A stretch of 46,875 nucleotides of DNA from assembly GCF_000400995.2 (NCBI RefSeq), contig NZ_DF238931.1, positions 1 through 46,875 of the forward strand, written 5' to 3'. Shown here piece after piece: positions 15,526 through 24,113 of the stretch (position 1 is the stretch's first letter; each line of letters starts with the position of its first letter). Both the position numbers and the translations under genes were made by a program. The DNA comes from Acidovorax sp. MR-S7 (lineage in GTDB: Bacteria; Pseudomonadota; Gammaproteobacteria; Burkholderiales; Burkholderiaceae_C). The notes beneath the pieces are model-generated. The model was not told where the DNA came from. It ran no database searches and saw only the letters and a list, made by a program, of their open reading frames with translations.

Positions 15526-17451
15526 TCAGGCGGCGGCGGGGTGGGTCTTGGCATCGGTGATCTTCAGCGTGGCGCTCACGCTGCCTTTGCGCCCGTCCTC
15601 GAACTTCACCTGGGTCTCGATGAACTGCTCCGCCTTGCCCTCGTACAGCGCATCCACCAGCACGCCGTACTTGTCGGCGATGAAGTTGCGGCGCACCTTG
15701 CGCGTGCGGGTCAGCTCGTCGTCGTCCGGGTCCAGCTCCTTGTGCAGCACCAGGAAGCGCGCCACCTGGGTGTCGGCCATGCCGGGCTCGGTGGCCAGGT
15801 CGGCGTTGACCTGGCCGATGCACTCGGCCACCAGCGCGATCACCTGGGGCTTGGAGGCCAGGTCCACGTAGCCGCCGTAGGGGATGCCCTGGCGCTCGGC
15901 CCAGTTGCCCACGGCCTCGTAGTCGATGTTGATGAACGCGCAGACAGTCTCGCGCTGGTTGCCGAAGCACACGGCTTCCTTGATGTGCGGGAAGAACTTG
16001 AGCTTGTTCTCGATGTAGTTGGGCGCGAACATGGCGCCCGTGCGCATCTTGCCCACGTCCTTGGCGCGGTCGATGATGCGCAGCTGGCCGTTGGCATCGA
16101 TCACGCCGGCGTCGCCGGTGTGGAAGTAGCCCTGCTCGTCGATGACCTCGGCCGTGGCGTCGGGGCGCTTGTAGTACTCCTTGAGCACCGACACGCCCTT
16201 GACCAGCACCTCGCCGCTGTCGGCGATCTTCAGCTCGATGCCCGGCGCCGCCTGGCCCACGCTCGACAGCTCCACCTGCCTGTCGCGCTGGATGCACACG
16301 TAGGCGCAGGTCTCGGTCTGGCCGTAGAGCTGCTTGAGGTTGATGCCGATGGAGCGGAAGAAGCGGAACAGGTCGGGCCCGATGGCCGCGCCCGCGGTGT
16401 AGGCCACGCGGATGCGCGACAGGCCCATCACGTTGCGCAGCGGGCCGTAGATGGCCAGGTCCGCCAGCTTGTACTTGAAGCGGTCCAGCGCGCCGACCGG
16501 CTTGCCGTCCAGGATGTCCGAGCCCACGCGGCGCGCCAGCTGCATGCACTTCTCGTAGAGCCAGCGCTTGGGCGCCGCGGCGTCTTCCATGCGGATGGAG
16601 ACGGAGGTCAGCATGCCCTCGAAGATGCGCGGCGGCGCGAAGTAGTAGGTGGGGCCGATCTCGCGCAGGTCGATGGACACCGTGCTGGCCGACTCGGGGC
16701 AGTTGATGGTGAAGCCCGCCACGATCCACTGCGCCAGCGAGAACAGGTGGTCGCCCACCCAGGCCGGCGGCAGGTAGGAGATCACGTTGTCCTGTGGGCC
16801 CAGGCGGTCCACTTCCACCCCGCCCTGCGCGGACGCCACGAAGGCCGCGTGCGTCTGGCACACGCCCTTGGGCTGGCCGGTGGTGCCGGAGGTGTAGAGG
16901 ATCACGGAGACGTCGCCGGGCTCGATCTGCTCCACCAGCGCATCCCAGGCGCCCGGGTGGGCCTTGTCCCATTCGGCGCCCTTAGCCACGAGCTCGGCCG
17001 TGCTGATGAGGCCCGGCTGGTCGTAGTTGCGCAGGCCGCGCGGGTCGTCGTAGATGATGGTGCGGATGCTGGGCACGGTCTCGCGCACCTCCAGCAGCTT
17101 GTCCACCTGTTCCTGGTTCTCGGCGAAGGCGAAGGCGATCTCTGCGTCCTTCATCACGAAGGTCATCTCCGCGGCCACGGCGTCCTGGTACAGCGGAATG
17201 GGCACGCCACCCACGCTCTGCACGGCCAGGAAGCCCATGTACAGGTGCGGACGGTTGTCGCTGATCAGCGCCAGGTTCTGGCCCTTGGCGAAACCCAGCG
17301 ACAGCAGGCCGCAGGCCATGTGGCGCACTTCCGTGGCGGCGGCCTTCCAGCTCCAGGTCTGCCAGATGCCGAATTCTTTCTCGCGCAGGGCCGTCGCCTC
17401 GGGGCGCTGGGCGGCGTGCTGCAGCAGCAGGTGGGGGAACGTGGTCTTCAT
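15526..17451 (-). CDS. long-chain acyl-CoA ligase-like enzyme (AMP-binding)
   Basis: 641 residues, start ATG at 17451 behind TAGGAA; the frame extends upstream without family similarity. The phosphate loop [11 protein letters not shown] is at residues 186-196, with [15 protein letters not shown] and [23 protein letters not shown] following in the order of ACSL/FadD-type ligases. It activates a carboxylic acid to acyl-CoA with ATP. It is the first gene of the cluster that continues with livG, livH, livM, livJ-like, livF and the PaaK-like gene, 25 bp before livG. Import and CoA activation are therefore probably coupled. An aromatic or branched acid is possible; a fatty acid is not assured. Confidence 0.92.
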   Translation of the reverse strand: MKTTFPHLLLQHAAQRPEATALREKEFGIWQTWSWKAAATEVRHMACGLLSLGFAKGQNLALISDNRPHLYMGFLAVQSVGGVPIPLYQDAVAAEMTFVMKDAEIAFAFAENQEQVDKLLEVRETVPSIRTIIYDDPRGLRNYDQPGLISTAELVAKGAEWDKAHPGAWDALVEQIEPGDVSVILYTSGTTGQPKGVCQTHAAFVASAQGGVEVDRLGPQDNVISYLPPAWVGDHLFSLAQWIVAGFTINCPESASTVSIDLREIGPTYYFAPPRIFEGMLTSVSIRMEDAAAPKRWLYEKCMQLARRVGSDILDGKPVGALDRFKYKLADLAIYGPLRNVMGLSRIRVAYTAGAAIGPDLFRFFRSIGINLKQLYGQTETCAYVCIQRDRQVELSSVGQAAPGIELKIADSGEVLVKGVSVLKEYYKRPDATAEVIDEQGYFHTGDAGVIDANGQLRIIDRAKDVGKMRTGAMFAPNYIENKLKFFPHIKEAVCFGNQRETVCAFINIDYEAVGNWAERQGIPYGGYVDLASKPQVIALVAECIGQVNADLATEPGMADTQVARFLVLHKELDPDDDELTRTRKVRRNFIADKYGVLVDALYEGKAEQFIETQVKFEDGRKGSVSATLKITDAKTHPAAA

Positions 17452-17546
17452 TCCGGTTCCTAACGGGTTCTGTGGATGGCGGCGACAGGAGGCGTGGACG
17501 CCCTTCGCTGCCAGACTGCAACCAATGGTAGGAATGACTTTGACGC

Positions 17547-17572
17547 CAATTTGTCTTCGTGACGACAATTTG
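17547..17572. promoter_or_regulatory. imperfect palindrome upstream of the CoA-ligase/liv cluster
   Basis: Arms CAATTTGTC and GACAATTTG flank a central 8 bp (17547-17555 and 17564-17572), with one mismatch per half. It lies 96 bp upstream of the fadD-like start in the divergent region 17452-17734 and could be an operator. No regulator gene is adjacent. I see no other feature in this 283-bp gap. Confidence 0.4.
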
Positions 17573-17734
17573 CGGGTTATTCCTCGGAGGGGGAACCCGG
17601 AAGTGCTTTGGGGCGCGGGTCGCAAAGCTCTCAAGCCCGCCAGCGCTGGGATGGTGTATTGCCTCATGGGCTGCGGGCGAGGGTCGCTGATAATTTGCGA
17701 TTTTTGGGGGCGAGGCAGCTCCAGCAGACTTTTC

Positions 17735-18688
17735 ATGGCTTCCAAACGCATTCTTGTCAGTGGCGGGGCTGGTTTTCTGGGGGCGCATTTGTGTGAGCGG
17801 TTGCTGGATTCCGGTCACTGCGTAGTGTGTCTGGACTCCCTTGTGACGGGATCGCGCGCCAATGTGCAGCCGTTCTTGACGCATCCGAACTTTGCCTTGG
17901 TGGTTCACGACATCACGCAGCCTCTGCCAGCGGGAATGGTGATCGATGAAATCTACAACCTGGCTTGTCCGGCGTCTCCCCCACACTACCAAGCCGATCC
18001 GGTGCATACCGTCAAGACCTGTGTATACGGGGCCATCCATCTGCTGGAGTTGGCCCAGCAGTGCGGCGCGCGCATTCTGCAGGCATCGACCAGCGAGGTA
18101 TATGGAGATCCTGAAGTGAGTCCCCAGGCCGAAGAGTACTGGGGACACGTGAACCCCGTGGGGCTGAGGGCCTGTTACGACGAAGGCAAACGTTGCGCTG
18201 AAACCCTGTTTTTCGATTTCCACCGCCGCCATGGCGTGGAGATCAGGGTGGCGCGGATCTTCAATACCTACGGCCCTCGCATGCAAGCGGACGATGGGCG
18301 CGTGGTCAGCAATTTCATTGTGCAGGCCCTGCGCGGCGAGCCGATCACCGTTTATGGGGATGGCTTGCAAACCCGATCCTTTTGCTATGTGGATGACCTG
18401 ATCGAGGGGTTGGTTGCGCTGATGGCGGGCCCTTCCTCTGTGACCGGGCCAGTCAACTTGGGGAACCCAGCCGAGATCACCATCCGGGAGCTGGCTGACC
18501 GTGTGCTGATGCTGACGGGGGCCTCGGTGACCGTGGATTTTCGGCCCCTGCCTCAAGATGACCCTCGTCAGCGGAGGCCGGACATTGCGCGGGCCAGGGA
18601 ACTGCTGGGTTGGGCGCCTTCCGTCCCCTTGTCTGTCGGACTAGAAAAAACCGTAGCCTATTTTCGCCAGCATTTGCTGGCTGCGTAA
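17735..18688 (+). CDS. UDP-glucuronate decarboxylase-like (UDP-xylose synthase)
   Basis: 317 residues, short-chain dehydrogenase/reductase family, cytoplasmic. The NAD-binding loop SGGAGFLG is at residues 9-16. The UXS-specific [10 protein letters not shown] segment is at 78-87, STSEVYGDP at 118-126 and the catalytic YDEGKR at 148-153. It converts UDP-glucuronate to UDP-xylose via NAD+-dependent oxidation and decarboxylation, for surface polysaccharide. I chose the ATG at 17735, where homology begins. Its codon use is visibly less GC-biased than the neighbours (many GTT, TTG, AAT, GAT codons), a hint of transfer. A glycosyltransferase follows 39 bp later. Confidence 0.9.
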   Translation: MASKRILVSGGAGFLGAHLCERLLDSGHCVVCLDSLVTGSRANVQPFLTHPNFALVVHDITQPLPAGMVIDEIYNLACPASPPHYQADPVHTVKTCVYGAIHLLELAQQCGARILQASTSEVYGDPEVSPQAEEYWGHVNPVGLRACYDEGKRCAETLFFDFHRRHGVEIRVARIFNTYGPRMQADDGRVVSNFIVQALRGEPITVYGDGLQTRSFCYVDDLIEGLVALMAGPSSVTGPVNLGNPAEITIRELADRVLMLTGASVTVDFRPLPQDDPRQRRPDIARARELLGWAPSVPLSVGLEKTVAYFRQHLLAA

Positions 18689-18727
18689 ATCCGTGGGCGG
18701 CGTCTGCCGCCCCCAGAGGGAGGGTCC

Positions 18728-19474
18728 ATGAAAGTTGCTGTCATCACACCGTATTACCAGGAGTCGGAGACTGTATTGCGCCGAGGCATGGACAGCGTGC
18801 AACGGCAGACCCATGGCGATTTTGTCCACTACATGGTGGCTGACGGCCACCCCCGGCCCGAAGTACTGGCCGGCTACGAGCGTGTGGTGGCCGTGAACCT
18901 GCCTTCCGCGCATGCGGACTATGGCTGTACCCCACGAGGCGTGGGGGCCCTGCTTGCCATGAACGAAGGGGCGGACGTGGTGTGCTTTCTCGATGCGGAC
19001 AACCTGTTCGAGCCAGAGCATCTCGAAAGCCTGGTATCCACCTACCGTGCCGCCAGCGCCCAAGGTCAGGTTCTCCATGCCGTCTTCGCCTCGCGGTACC
19101 TTTTTCTGCCGGGCCATGAACATGTGCGCCTGGTCAGTGATGAAGACACGAAGCGCACTCACGTCGATACCAGCTGCATCTCTCTGCACCGCTCGGCGGC
19201 GTTCATGTGGCCGCAGTGGGGCCTGATTCCCAAGGCCGCGACACCGATATGTGACCGGGTGATGTTCGACTTGATGCGCGCGCATGGCCTGCGGGTTGCA
19301 TGGACAGACCGCTTCACGGTGCTGTACGAGTCCAATTGGCGCCCGCACTACATCCAGGCGGGGCTTCCATTGCCGGCCAATGAAAAGTTGCATGACGGCA
19401 CCTTGGATCAGGTGCAGCTCCCGCCCGAAGAGGCGCTGGCTCGGCTGCGAATCCGCGTTGCTCCGCGTGTTTGA
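18728..19474 (+). CDS. family 2-like glycosyltransferase
   Basis: 248 residues with AGGGAGGG before the ATG at 18728. The N-terminus KVAVITPYYQES and the acidic motif CFLDADNLFEPEHL (about residues 82-95) are typical of the GT-A fold, where the D-x-D-like acidic pair binds the nucleotide sugar's metal. No membrane segment is seen. It probably uses a sugar nucleotide such as the UDP-xylose made by the preceding gene, but donor and acceptor are inferred. Base composition is similar to the upstream gene and lower in G+C than the genes on either side. Confidence 0.8.
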   Translation: MKVAVITPYYQESETVLRRGMDSVQRQTHGDFVHYMVADGHPRPEVLAGYERVVAVNLPSAHADYGCTPRGVGALLAMNEGADVVCFLDADNLFEPEHLESLVSTYRAASAQGQVLHAVFASRYLFLPGHEHVRLVSDEDTKRTHVDTSCISLHRSAAFMWPQWGLIPKAATPICDRVMFDLMRAHGLRVAWTDRFTVLYESNWRPHYIQAGLPLPANEKLHDGTLDQVQLPPEEALARLRIRVAPRV

Positions 19475-19542
19475 GCGCTGAAATTATCTCCGGGGGGCTT
19501 GGCCATTCCGGGGCAAAAGGGTGGGGCGGTATCCTCGCTGCC

Positions 19543-21168
19543 ATGTACGCCCCGTTCTTCGGACTCGAACATCCGCCGTTCTCCATCGCCCCCGATCCGC
19601 GCTACCTCTTCATGAGCGAGCGCCACCGCGAGGCGCTGGCGCACCTGCTCTACGGCCTGGATGCGGGCGGCGGCTTCGTGCTGCTCACGGGCGAGATCGG
19701 CACGGGCAAGACCACCGTGTGCCGCTGCTTCCTGGAGCAGATCCCGCCGCACTGCAACGTGGCCTACATCTTCAACCCCAAGCTCACCGTGCCCGAGCTG
19801 CTGCGCTCCATCTGCGAGGAGTTCGGCGTGGCGCACGCGCCTTCCGTGGATGGCGCGGAGACGGTGAAGGACTGCATCGACCCGCTCAACGCCTTCCTGC
19901 TCGCGCAGCACGCCGCGGGGCGCAACAACGTGCTCATCATCGACGAGGCGCAGAACCTCGCGCCCGACGTGCTGGAGCAGCTGCGCCTGCTCACCAACCT
20001 GGAAACCAGCGAGCGCAAGCTGCTGCAGATCATCCTGATCGGCCAGCCCGAACTGCGCGCCATGGTGGCCAGCCCCGCGCTGGAGCAGCTCGCGCAGCGC
20101 GTGATCGCGCGCTACCACCTGGGCACGCTCACGGCCGAGGAAACCCGGCACTACATCGCCCACCGCCTGGCGGTGGCGGGCTGGCAGGGCCCGCCGCCCT
20201 TCGCGCGCCGCGCGCTGGAGCGCGTCCACGCATTGAGCGGCGGCGTGCCCCGGCGCATCAACCTGCTGTGCGACCGCGCGCTGCTGGGTGCCTACGCCGC
20301 GAACGTGCGCGAGGTCAGCGACGCCATGGTGCGCCAGGCCGCGAGCGAGGTGTTCGACGCCGCGCCGGCGGCACCGGCCACGCGCGGGCGCGCCGCCGCG
20401 GCATGGGCCGCCGCCGGGGCGCTGGCGGGCGCAGCCATCGTCGCCGGGCTGGGCTGGGCGCTGTACCAGCGGCCGCCGGCCGCCGCCACCGCTGCTGCGC
20501 CGTCGCCAGCCTCCGCGCCCATATCGCCCGCATCGCCCGGCGCAGAGGCCACGGCGCCACTGCCCGCCTTCCTGGCGCGCCAGCCTGCGGACGACGCGGC
20601 GGCCTGGCAGGCCCTGGCGCAGGCCTGGCAGGCGCAGGTGCCCGCGGGCGCGCAGCCCTGCGCCGCGCTGCCGGCCGACGGGCTGCGCTGCTACCGCAAC
20701 CGCCGCGCCAGCCTGAGCCTGCTGCGCCAGATCGACCGTCCCGTGCTGCTCACGCTGCAGGCCTCCGAGGGCGACCGCCTCGTGGCCGTGCTGCTGCAAC
20801 GCCTGGAAGGCGAGAGCGCCACGCTGCAGGGCGCCCAGGGCGAGGCGCTGCAGGTGCCGCTGGCCCAGCTCGCGCCGCTGTGGCGCGGGGAGATCGCCAC
20901 GCTGTGGAAGATGCCGCCGGAGCTGCCCGAAGTCGGCGACACCGCTGCCGGGGGCGCATGGATCGACCAGCAGCTGGCCCGCGCCGGCGTGGCGCCCGCT
21001 GGCACGGCGCCCGCTCGCACGGCGCCCGCCGCGACACGGCGCGCGCGCATCCTGCAGTTCCAGCTGGCCCAGGGCCTCACGCCCGACGGTAAGGCCGGCC
21101 CCTTGACCCTGATGTTGCTCAACCGCGCCGCCGGCGTGCAGGAACCGCGCCTGCACGCGGGCGGCTGA
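19543..21168 (+). CDS. gspA: ExeA/GspA-like AAA ATPase with peptidoglycan-binding tail
   Basis: 541 residues; the start ATG at 19543 gives the conserved MYAPFFGLEHPPFSIAPDP opening. AAA domain: Walker A GEIGTGKTT (50-58), Walker B VLIIDEAQN (130-138), sensor-like LIGQPEL (165-171). A membrane segment lies near 285-307, followed by an Ala/Pro-rich linker and a C-terminal peptidoglycan-binding motif (residues about 510-535, QFQLAQGLTPDGKAGPLTL). In Aeromonas the ExeA-ExeB pair remodels the cell wall so that the type II secretin ring can assemble. GspB is encoded 14 bp downstream, supporting that role. The rest of the type II system is not in this window. Confidence 0.9.
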   Translation: MYAPFFGLEHPPFSIAPDPRYLFMSERHREALAHLLYGLDAGGGFVLLTGEIGTGKTTVCRCFLEQIPPHCNVAYIFNPKLTVPELLRSICEEFGVAHAPSVDGAETVKDCIDPLNAFLLAQHAAGRNNVLIIDEAQNLAPDVLEQLRLLTNLETSERKLLQIILIGQPELRAMVASPALEQLAQRVIARYHLGTLTAEETRHYIAHRLAVAGWQGPPPFARRALERVHALSGGVPRRINLLCDRALLGAYAANVREVSDAMVRQAASEVFDAAPAAPATRGRAAAAWAAAGALAGAAIVAGLGWALYQRPPAAATAAAPSPASAPISPASPGAEATAPLPAFLARQPADDAAAWQALAQAWQAQVPAGAQPCAALPADGLRCYRNRRASLSLLRQIDRPVLLTLQASEGDRLVAVLLQRLEGESATLQGAQGEALQVPLAQLAPLWRGEIATLWKMPPELPEVGDTAAGGAWIDQQLARAGVAPAGTAPARTAPAATRRARILQFQLAQGLTPDGKAGPLTLMLLNRAAGVQEPRLHAGG

Positions 21169-21182
21169 ACCCGTTCCACACC

Positions 21183-21860
21183 ATGTCCTACATCCTTGAT
21201 GCGCTGCGGCGCGCCCAGGCCGAGCGCGGCCGGGGCAGCGTGCCGGGCCTGCACACCCCGGCCTCTCCCGTGGGCGCACTGCCCACTGCGGCGGCCGCAG
21301 CCCGCGGTCCCCGGGGCGGCGCCTTGTTGTGGGTCGCGCTCGCTCTGGGCGCGGGCCTGGCTGCTGCCGTCTGGTGGCTGTGGCGCGCACCGCCCCCCGC
21401 CGCCGTGGTGGTGGCCGCATCCGTGGCGCCTGCCGTGCCGGCACCGCCTGCGCCGCAGGCCGCGCCGGTCCCGGCGGCGGTCCCCGCGCCTGCGCCGGCG
21501 CCTGCGGCGGCGCGGGACGCGCGTCCCGCGCGGCGCGCCGCACCGGAGCGCGCGGCGGCGCCTCCGGCCACTCCCAAGGAGGCGCCGAAGGAAGCGCCCA
21601 AGCCGGCGGCCTCCGCTGCGGCGGCCACCCCGGTGTTCGCGCAGGGCGACCTGCCGCCGTCGGTGCGCGAGCAGCTGCCCACGCTGCAGCTGGCGGGCGT
21701 CACCTATTCCGCCAATCCGCTGCACCGCATGGTCATCGTCAACGGCCAGGTGCTGCACGAAGGCGATGCCGCCGCGCCGGGCCTGGTGCTGGAGCGCATC
21801 GAGCCGGGCCGCACGGTATGGGCGTTCCGGGGCTACCGCTACGCCCTGCCGTCGCAGTGA
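21183..21860 (+). CDS. gspB: GspB-like general secretion pathway protein B
   Basis: 225 residues. The opening MSYILDALRRAQAERGRG is characteristic of GspB/ExeB. A single membrane segment (about 46-67) leads into a long periplasmic Ala/Pro linker (70-150). The C-terminal T2SSB-type domain (about 160-225) has LAGVTYSANPLHRMVIVNGQ. It pairs with the ATPase upstream in the cell envelope. The linker DNA contains a perfect 22-bp palindrome at 21510-21531. Confidence 0.9.
   Translation: MSYILDALRRAQAERGRGSVPGLHTPASPVGALPTAAAAARGPRGGALLWVALALGAGLAAAVWWLWRAPPPAAVVVAASVAPAVPAPPAPQAAPVPAAVPAPAPAPAAARDARPARRAAPERAAAPPATPKEAPKEAPKPAASAAAATPVFAQGDLPPSVREQLPTLQLAGVTYSANPLHRMVIVNGQVLHEGDAAAPGLVLERIEPGRTVWAFRGYRYALPSQ
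21510..21531. repeat. perfect 22-bp palindrome inside gspB
   Basis: GCGCGGGACGC followed by its exact complement GCGTCCCGCGC, in the low-complexity linker region of the gene. It may be a composition effect or a DNA/RNA structure. Confidence 0.6.
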
Positions 21861-21870
21861 AGGAGGTTTC

Positions 21871-21942
21871 ATGCCGAATTGGCTTCAAACTGGCTGCAGG
21901 CAAGCGCGAGCAGCTATGAAATCGGGAGCCGCTGGCGCATGA
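21871..21942 (+). CDS. 23-codon leader ORF coupled to the Crp/Fnr gene
   Basis: The best ribosome-binding site in this gap, AGGAGG (21861-21866), precedes an ATG at 21871. The short frame reads MPNWLQTGCRQARAAM and ends with TGA at 21940-21942, overlapping the ATG of the regulator (ATGA). Most of its codons come from a copy of the interspersed palindrome. It probably arose when that repeat landed between the regulator's original ribosome-binding site and its start codon. A functional peptide is unlikely, but translational coupling is plausible. Confidence 0.45.
   Translation: MPNWLQTGCRQARAAMKSGAAGA
21880..21929. repeat. interspersed palindrome, copy 3 (diverged)
   Basis: TGGCTTCAAACTGGCTGCAG, then CAAGCGCGAGCAGCTATGAAA and TCGGGAGC. 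The downstream half matches copies 2 and 6; the first arm has diverged. It lies within the leader ORF upstream of the Crp/Fnr gene. Confidence 0.65.
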
Positions 21943-22667
21943 GCCAGGACGCGCCTCTCTACCTGCGGCGCAGGCCGCCCACGGCAGCCGAGCTGCAGGG
22001 CATTCCATGGCTGGGCCTGCTGCACAGCGCCGAGCGCGAGCGCGCGGTGGCGGCGCTGGTGGTGGGCGATGCGCAGGCGGGCGACTACGTGTGCCGCGTG
22101 GGGCGCTCCGTCACCTACTGGTTCGGCCTCGTCGAAGGGCTGCTCAAGATGAGCGCCGACAACGCCGACGGCCTGACCATGACCTTCACCGGCGTGCCGC
22201 CGGGCGGCTGGTTCGGCGAGGGCACGGCCATGAAGCGCGAGCCTTACCGCTACAACATCCAGGCGCTGCGCAAGAGCGTGGTGGCGGGCCTGCCGATCGA
22301 CACCTTCCACTGGCTGCTCGACCACTCCATCGGCTTCAACCGCTTCGTGATGAACCAGCTCAACGAGCGGCTGGGGCAGTTCATTTCCGCGCGCGAGATC
22401 GACCGCATGGGCAGCCCCGACGCGCGCGTGGCGCGCAGCCTGGCGGCGCTGTTCAACCCCGTGCTCTACCCCGGCGTGGGCGAGGTGCTGCGCATCACGC
22501 AGCAGGAGATGGCCTACCTGGTGGGCCTGTCGCGCCAGCGCGTGAACGAGGCGCTGGCCTGCCTGCAGGAGCAGGGCGTGATCCGCGTGGAATACGGCGG
22601 CCTGCGGGTGCTCGACCTGAACGCGCTGCGCTCGGGCGACTTTCCGCGCGCGGTGGCGAGACAATAG
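21939..22667 (+). CDS. Crp/Fnr-family transcriptional regulator
   Basis: 242 residues from the ATG at 21939; an in-frame ATG at 21879 would add 20 residues encoded by the repeat, which I reject. The N-terminal cyclic-nucleotide-binding-like beta barrel includes GDYVCRVGRSVTYWFGLVEG and PPGGWFGEGTAM. The C-terminal helix-turn-helix is ITQQEMAYLVGLSRQRVNEAL (about 182-202). No N-terminal cysteine cluster for an iron-sulfur centre is seen, so it is not a classical FNR. Translation may depend on the coupled 23-codon ORF and on a GGGAG provided by the repeat. Effector and targets are unknown. The pseudouridine synthase gene starts 5 bp downstream. Confidence 0.9.
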   Translation: MSQDAPLYLRRRPPTAAELQGIPWLGLLHSAERERAVAALVVGDAQAGDYVCRVGRSVTYWFGLVEGLLKMSADNADGLTMTFTGVPPGGWFGEGTAMKREPYRYNIQALRKSVVAGLPIDTFHWLLDHSIGFNRFVMNQLNERLGQFISAREIDRMGSPDARVARSLAALFNPVLYPGVGEVLRITQQEMAYLVGLSRQRVNEALACLQEQGVIRVEYGGLRVLDLNALRSGDFPRAVARQ

Positions 22668-22672
22668 CGGCC

Positions 22673-23551
22673 ATGCCAGTTCCTCCACCGCGCCCGCGCC
22701 TGTCGCTGGCCCCGAAAAAAACCGCTCCGCCCAAGCCCGCCGCTGCTCCCTCTCCGCGCCCTGGTGCCGCTCCGCCCGGCGGCGGCGACCGCTCGCGCCT
22801 GAACAAGCGCATGGCCGAGCTGGGCCTGTGCTCGCGCCGCGAGGCCGACGAGTGGATCGCCCGGGGTTGGGTACGCGTCAACGGGCAGGTGGCGGCCATG
22901 GGCCTGCAGGTGCTGCCGCAGGACCGCATCGACGTGGACCGCGCCGCCCAGGGCCAGCAACAGCAGCAGGTGACCATCCTGATGCACAAGCCCATGGGCT
23001 ACGTGAGCGGGCAGGCCGAGGACGGGCACACGCCCGCCGTGGCGCTCGTCAGCCAGCGCACGCACTGGAAGGGCGACGCCAGCCGCACGCGCTTCTCGCC
23101 CGCGCAGCTCAAGGGCCTGGCGCCGTGCGGGCGGCTGGACATCGACTCCGTGGGTCTGCTCGTGCTCACGCAGGACGGCCGCGTGGCGCGCCAGCTCATC
23201 GGCGAGGACTCCACGGTGGACAAGGAATACCTCGTGCGCGTGGAGTACCCGACAGCAGGCGGCGTCGTGGCCGCCGACGTGCAGGCCGCCTTTCCGCGCG
23301 AGGGGCTGGCGCGGCTGCGCCACGGCCTGAGCCTGGACGGGCAGGCGCTCAAGCCCGCGCAGGTGGAGTGGCAGAACCCCGAGCAACTGCGCTTCGTGCT
23401 GCAGGAGGGCAAGAAGCGCCAGATCCGCCGCATGTGCGAACTGGTGGGGCTGAAGGTGGTGGGCCTCAAGCGCATCCGCATCGGCCGCGTCACGCTGGGC
23501 AGCCTGCCCGTGGGACAGTGGCGCTATCTGGGCCCTGGCGAACGTTTCTGA
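22673..23551 (+). CDS. rluF: RluF-like pseudouridine synthase
   Basis: 292 residues of the RsuA/RluB/E/F branch. A Pro/Ala/Lys-rich disordered N-terminus (1-38) precedes an S4 RNA-binding domain (about 42-75, RLNKRMAELGLCSRREADEWI). The catalytic motif GRLDIDSVGLL is at 153-163 with the nucleophilic Asp156. The C-terminus has EGKKRQIRRM, the conserved RluF/RsuA signature. RluF modifies U2604 of 23S rRNA, and some homologues modify tRNA-Tyr. The gene follows the Crp/Fnr gene by 5 bp and ends 4 bp before the convergent Fur-like gene. Confidence 0.9.
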   Translation: MPVPPPRPRLSLAPKKTAPPKPAAAPSPRPGAAPPGGGDRSRLNKRMAELGLCSRREADEWIARGWVRVNGQVAAMGLQVLPQDRIDVDRAAQGQQQQQVTILMHKPMGYVSGQAEDGHTPAVALVSQRTHWKGDASRTRFSPAQLKGLAPCGRLDIDSVGLLVLTQDGRVARQLIGEDSTVDKEYLVRVEYPTAGGVVAADVQAAFPREGLARLRHGLSLDGQALKPAQVEWQNPEQLRFVLQEGKKRQIRRMCELVGLKVVGLKRIRIGRVTLGSLPVGQWRYLGPGERF

Positions 23552-23555
23552 GAAG

Positions 23556-24032
23556 CTACCCGCGCACCACCACGCACTGGCCGTCGAGTTCCAGCCCCGA
23601 CTGCCGCGCCGCCGCCAGCAGGCGCGCGTGCAGGTCGGCGTTCTCGACCACGGCGCAGCGGTCGGTGCTGGCGCATTCGAAGCGGATTTCCTTGCTGGCC
23701 GCCGAGTTGCTGCGCAGGAAGAACACCGCCGTGCCGCTGCGGTTGAGCGTCATCGAGAGCAGGTCCTGCTCGCACATCTCGCGCATGATGCGCGAGATGC
23801 TGCTGAACGAGATGCGGGTGCCGCGCTGGATCACGATCTGAAAGGCGTCGTGGGCGGTGACGCCCTGGCTGCCCATGGTGGCGATGGCCTGGTACACGCT
23901 GATGCGGGCCATGGTGGGGCGCAGGTTCGCAGCGTTCAGGCGCTCCAGCACGCGGGACTGCTCCATGAGCGGGTCTTGAGGCTGCAGGGGCGAGGGTGGG
24001 GTAGGCGCGGCGGACGGATGACGCTGACTCAT
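23556..24032 (-). CDS. divergent Fur-like regulator lacking the His-rich metal motif
   Basis: 158 residues, or 136 if the internal Met (MEQSRVLERL) is used. The segment LNAANLRPTMARISVYQAI and the wing GTRISFSSISRIMREMCEQDLL align with the DNA-binding winged helix of Fur-family proteins (compare KxTLPRLKIL and GLATVYRVLNQF). The dimerisation half ends LELDGQCVVVRG, like Fur's IRLTNHSLYLYG. The hallmark HHDHxxC motif is replaced by EIRFECASTDRC, so the usual regulatory metal site is missing. It lies near an FTR1-type iron permease and upstream of an iron-uptake pair. A non-metal signal, or dependence on the two Cys, is possible. Family membership is likely but not certain. Confidence 0.7.
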   Translation of the reverse strand: MSQRHPSAAPTPPSPLQPQDPLMEQSRVLERLNAANLRPTMARISVYQAIATMGSQGVTAHDAFQIVIQRGTRISFSSISRIMREMCEQDLLSMTLNRSGTAVFFLRSNSAASKEIRFECASTDRCAVVENADLHARLLAAARQSGLELDGQCVVVRG

Positions 24033-24054
24033 GCCCGGATTATGAGTGGGTGAA

Positions 24055-24072
24055 TAGTATTGTCAAATGCTA
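24055..24072. promoter_or_regulatory. imperfect palindrome upstream of the Fur-like gene
   Basis: TAGTATT-gtca-AATGCTA, one mismatch between arms, 23 bp before the Fur-like ATG. It is AT-rich in an otherwise GC-rich region. It is a candidate autoregulatory site. Confidence 0.35.
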
Positions 24073-24113
24073 CTCATCGGGCCGCGCGAATGCGCCCGCG
24101 CCGCCTGCGCGGG

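Noticed and set aside
17659-17694. TTGCCT and GATAAT boxes before the UDP-xylose synthase gene
   Set aside because: Spacing of 24 bp is too long for a sigma-70 promoter.
21879-21938. Upstream ATG for the Crp/Fnr gene
   Set aside because: The extra 20 residues are encoded by the interspersed repeat and have no good ribosome-binding site.
23628-24053. Plus-strand frame opposite the Fur-like gene
   Set aside because: Antisense shadow; the minus-strand frame has the winged-helix similarity.
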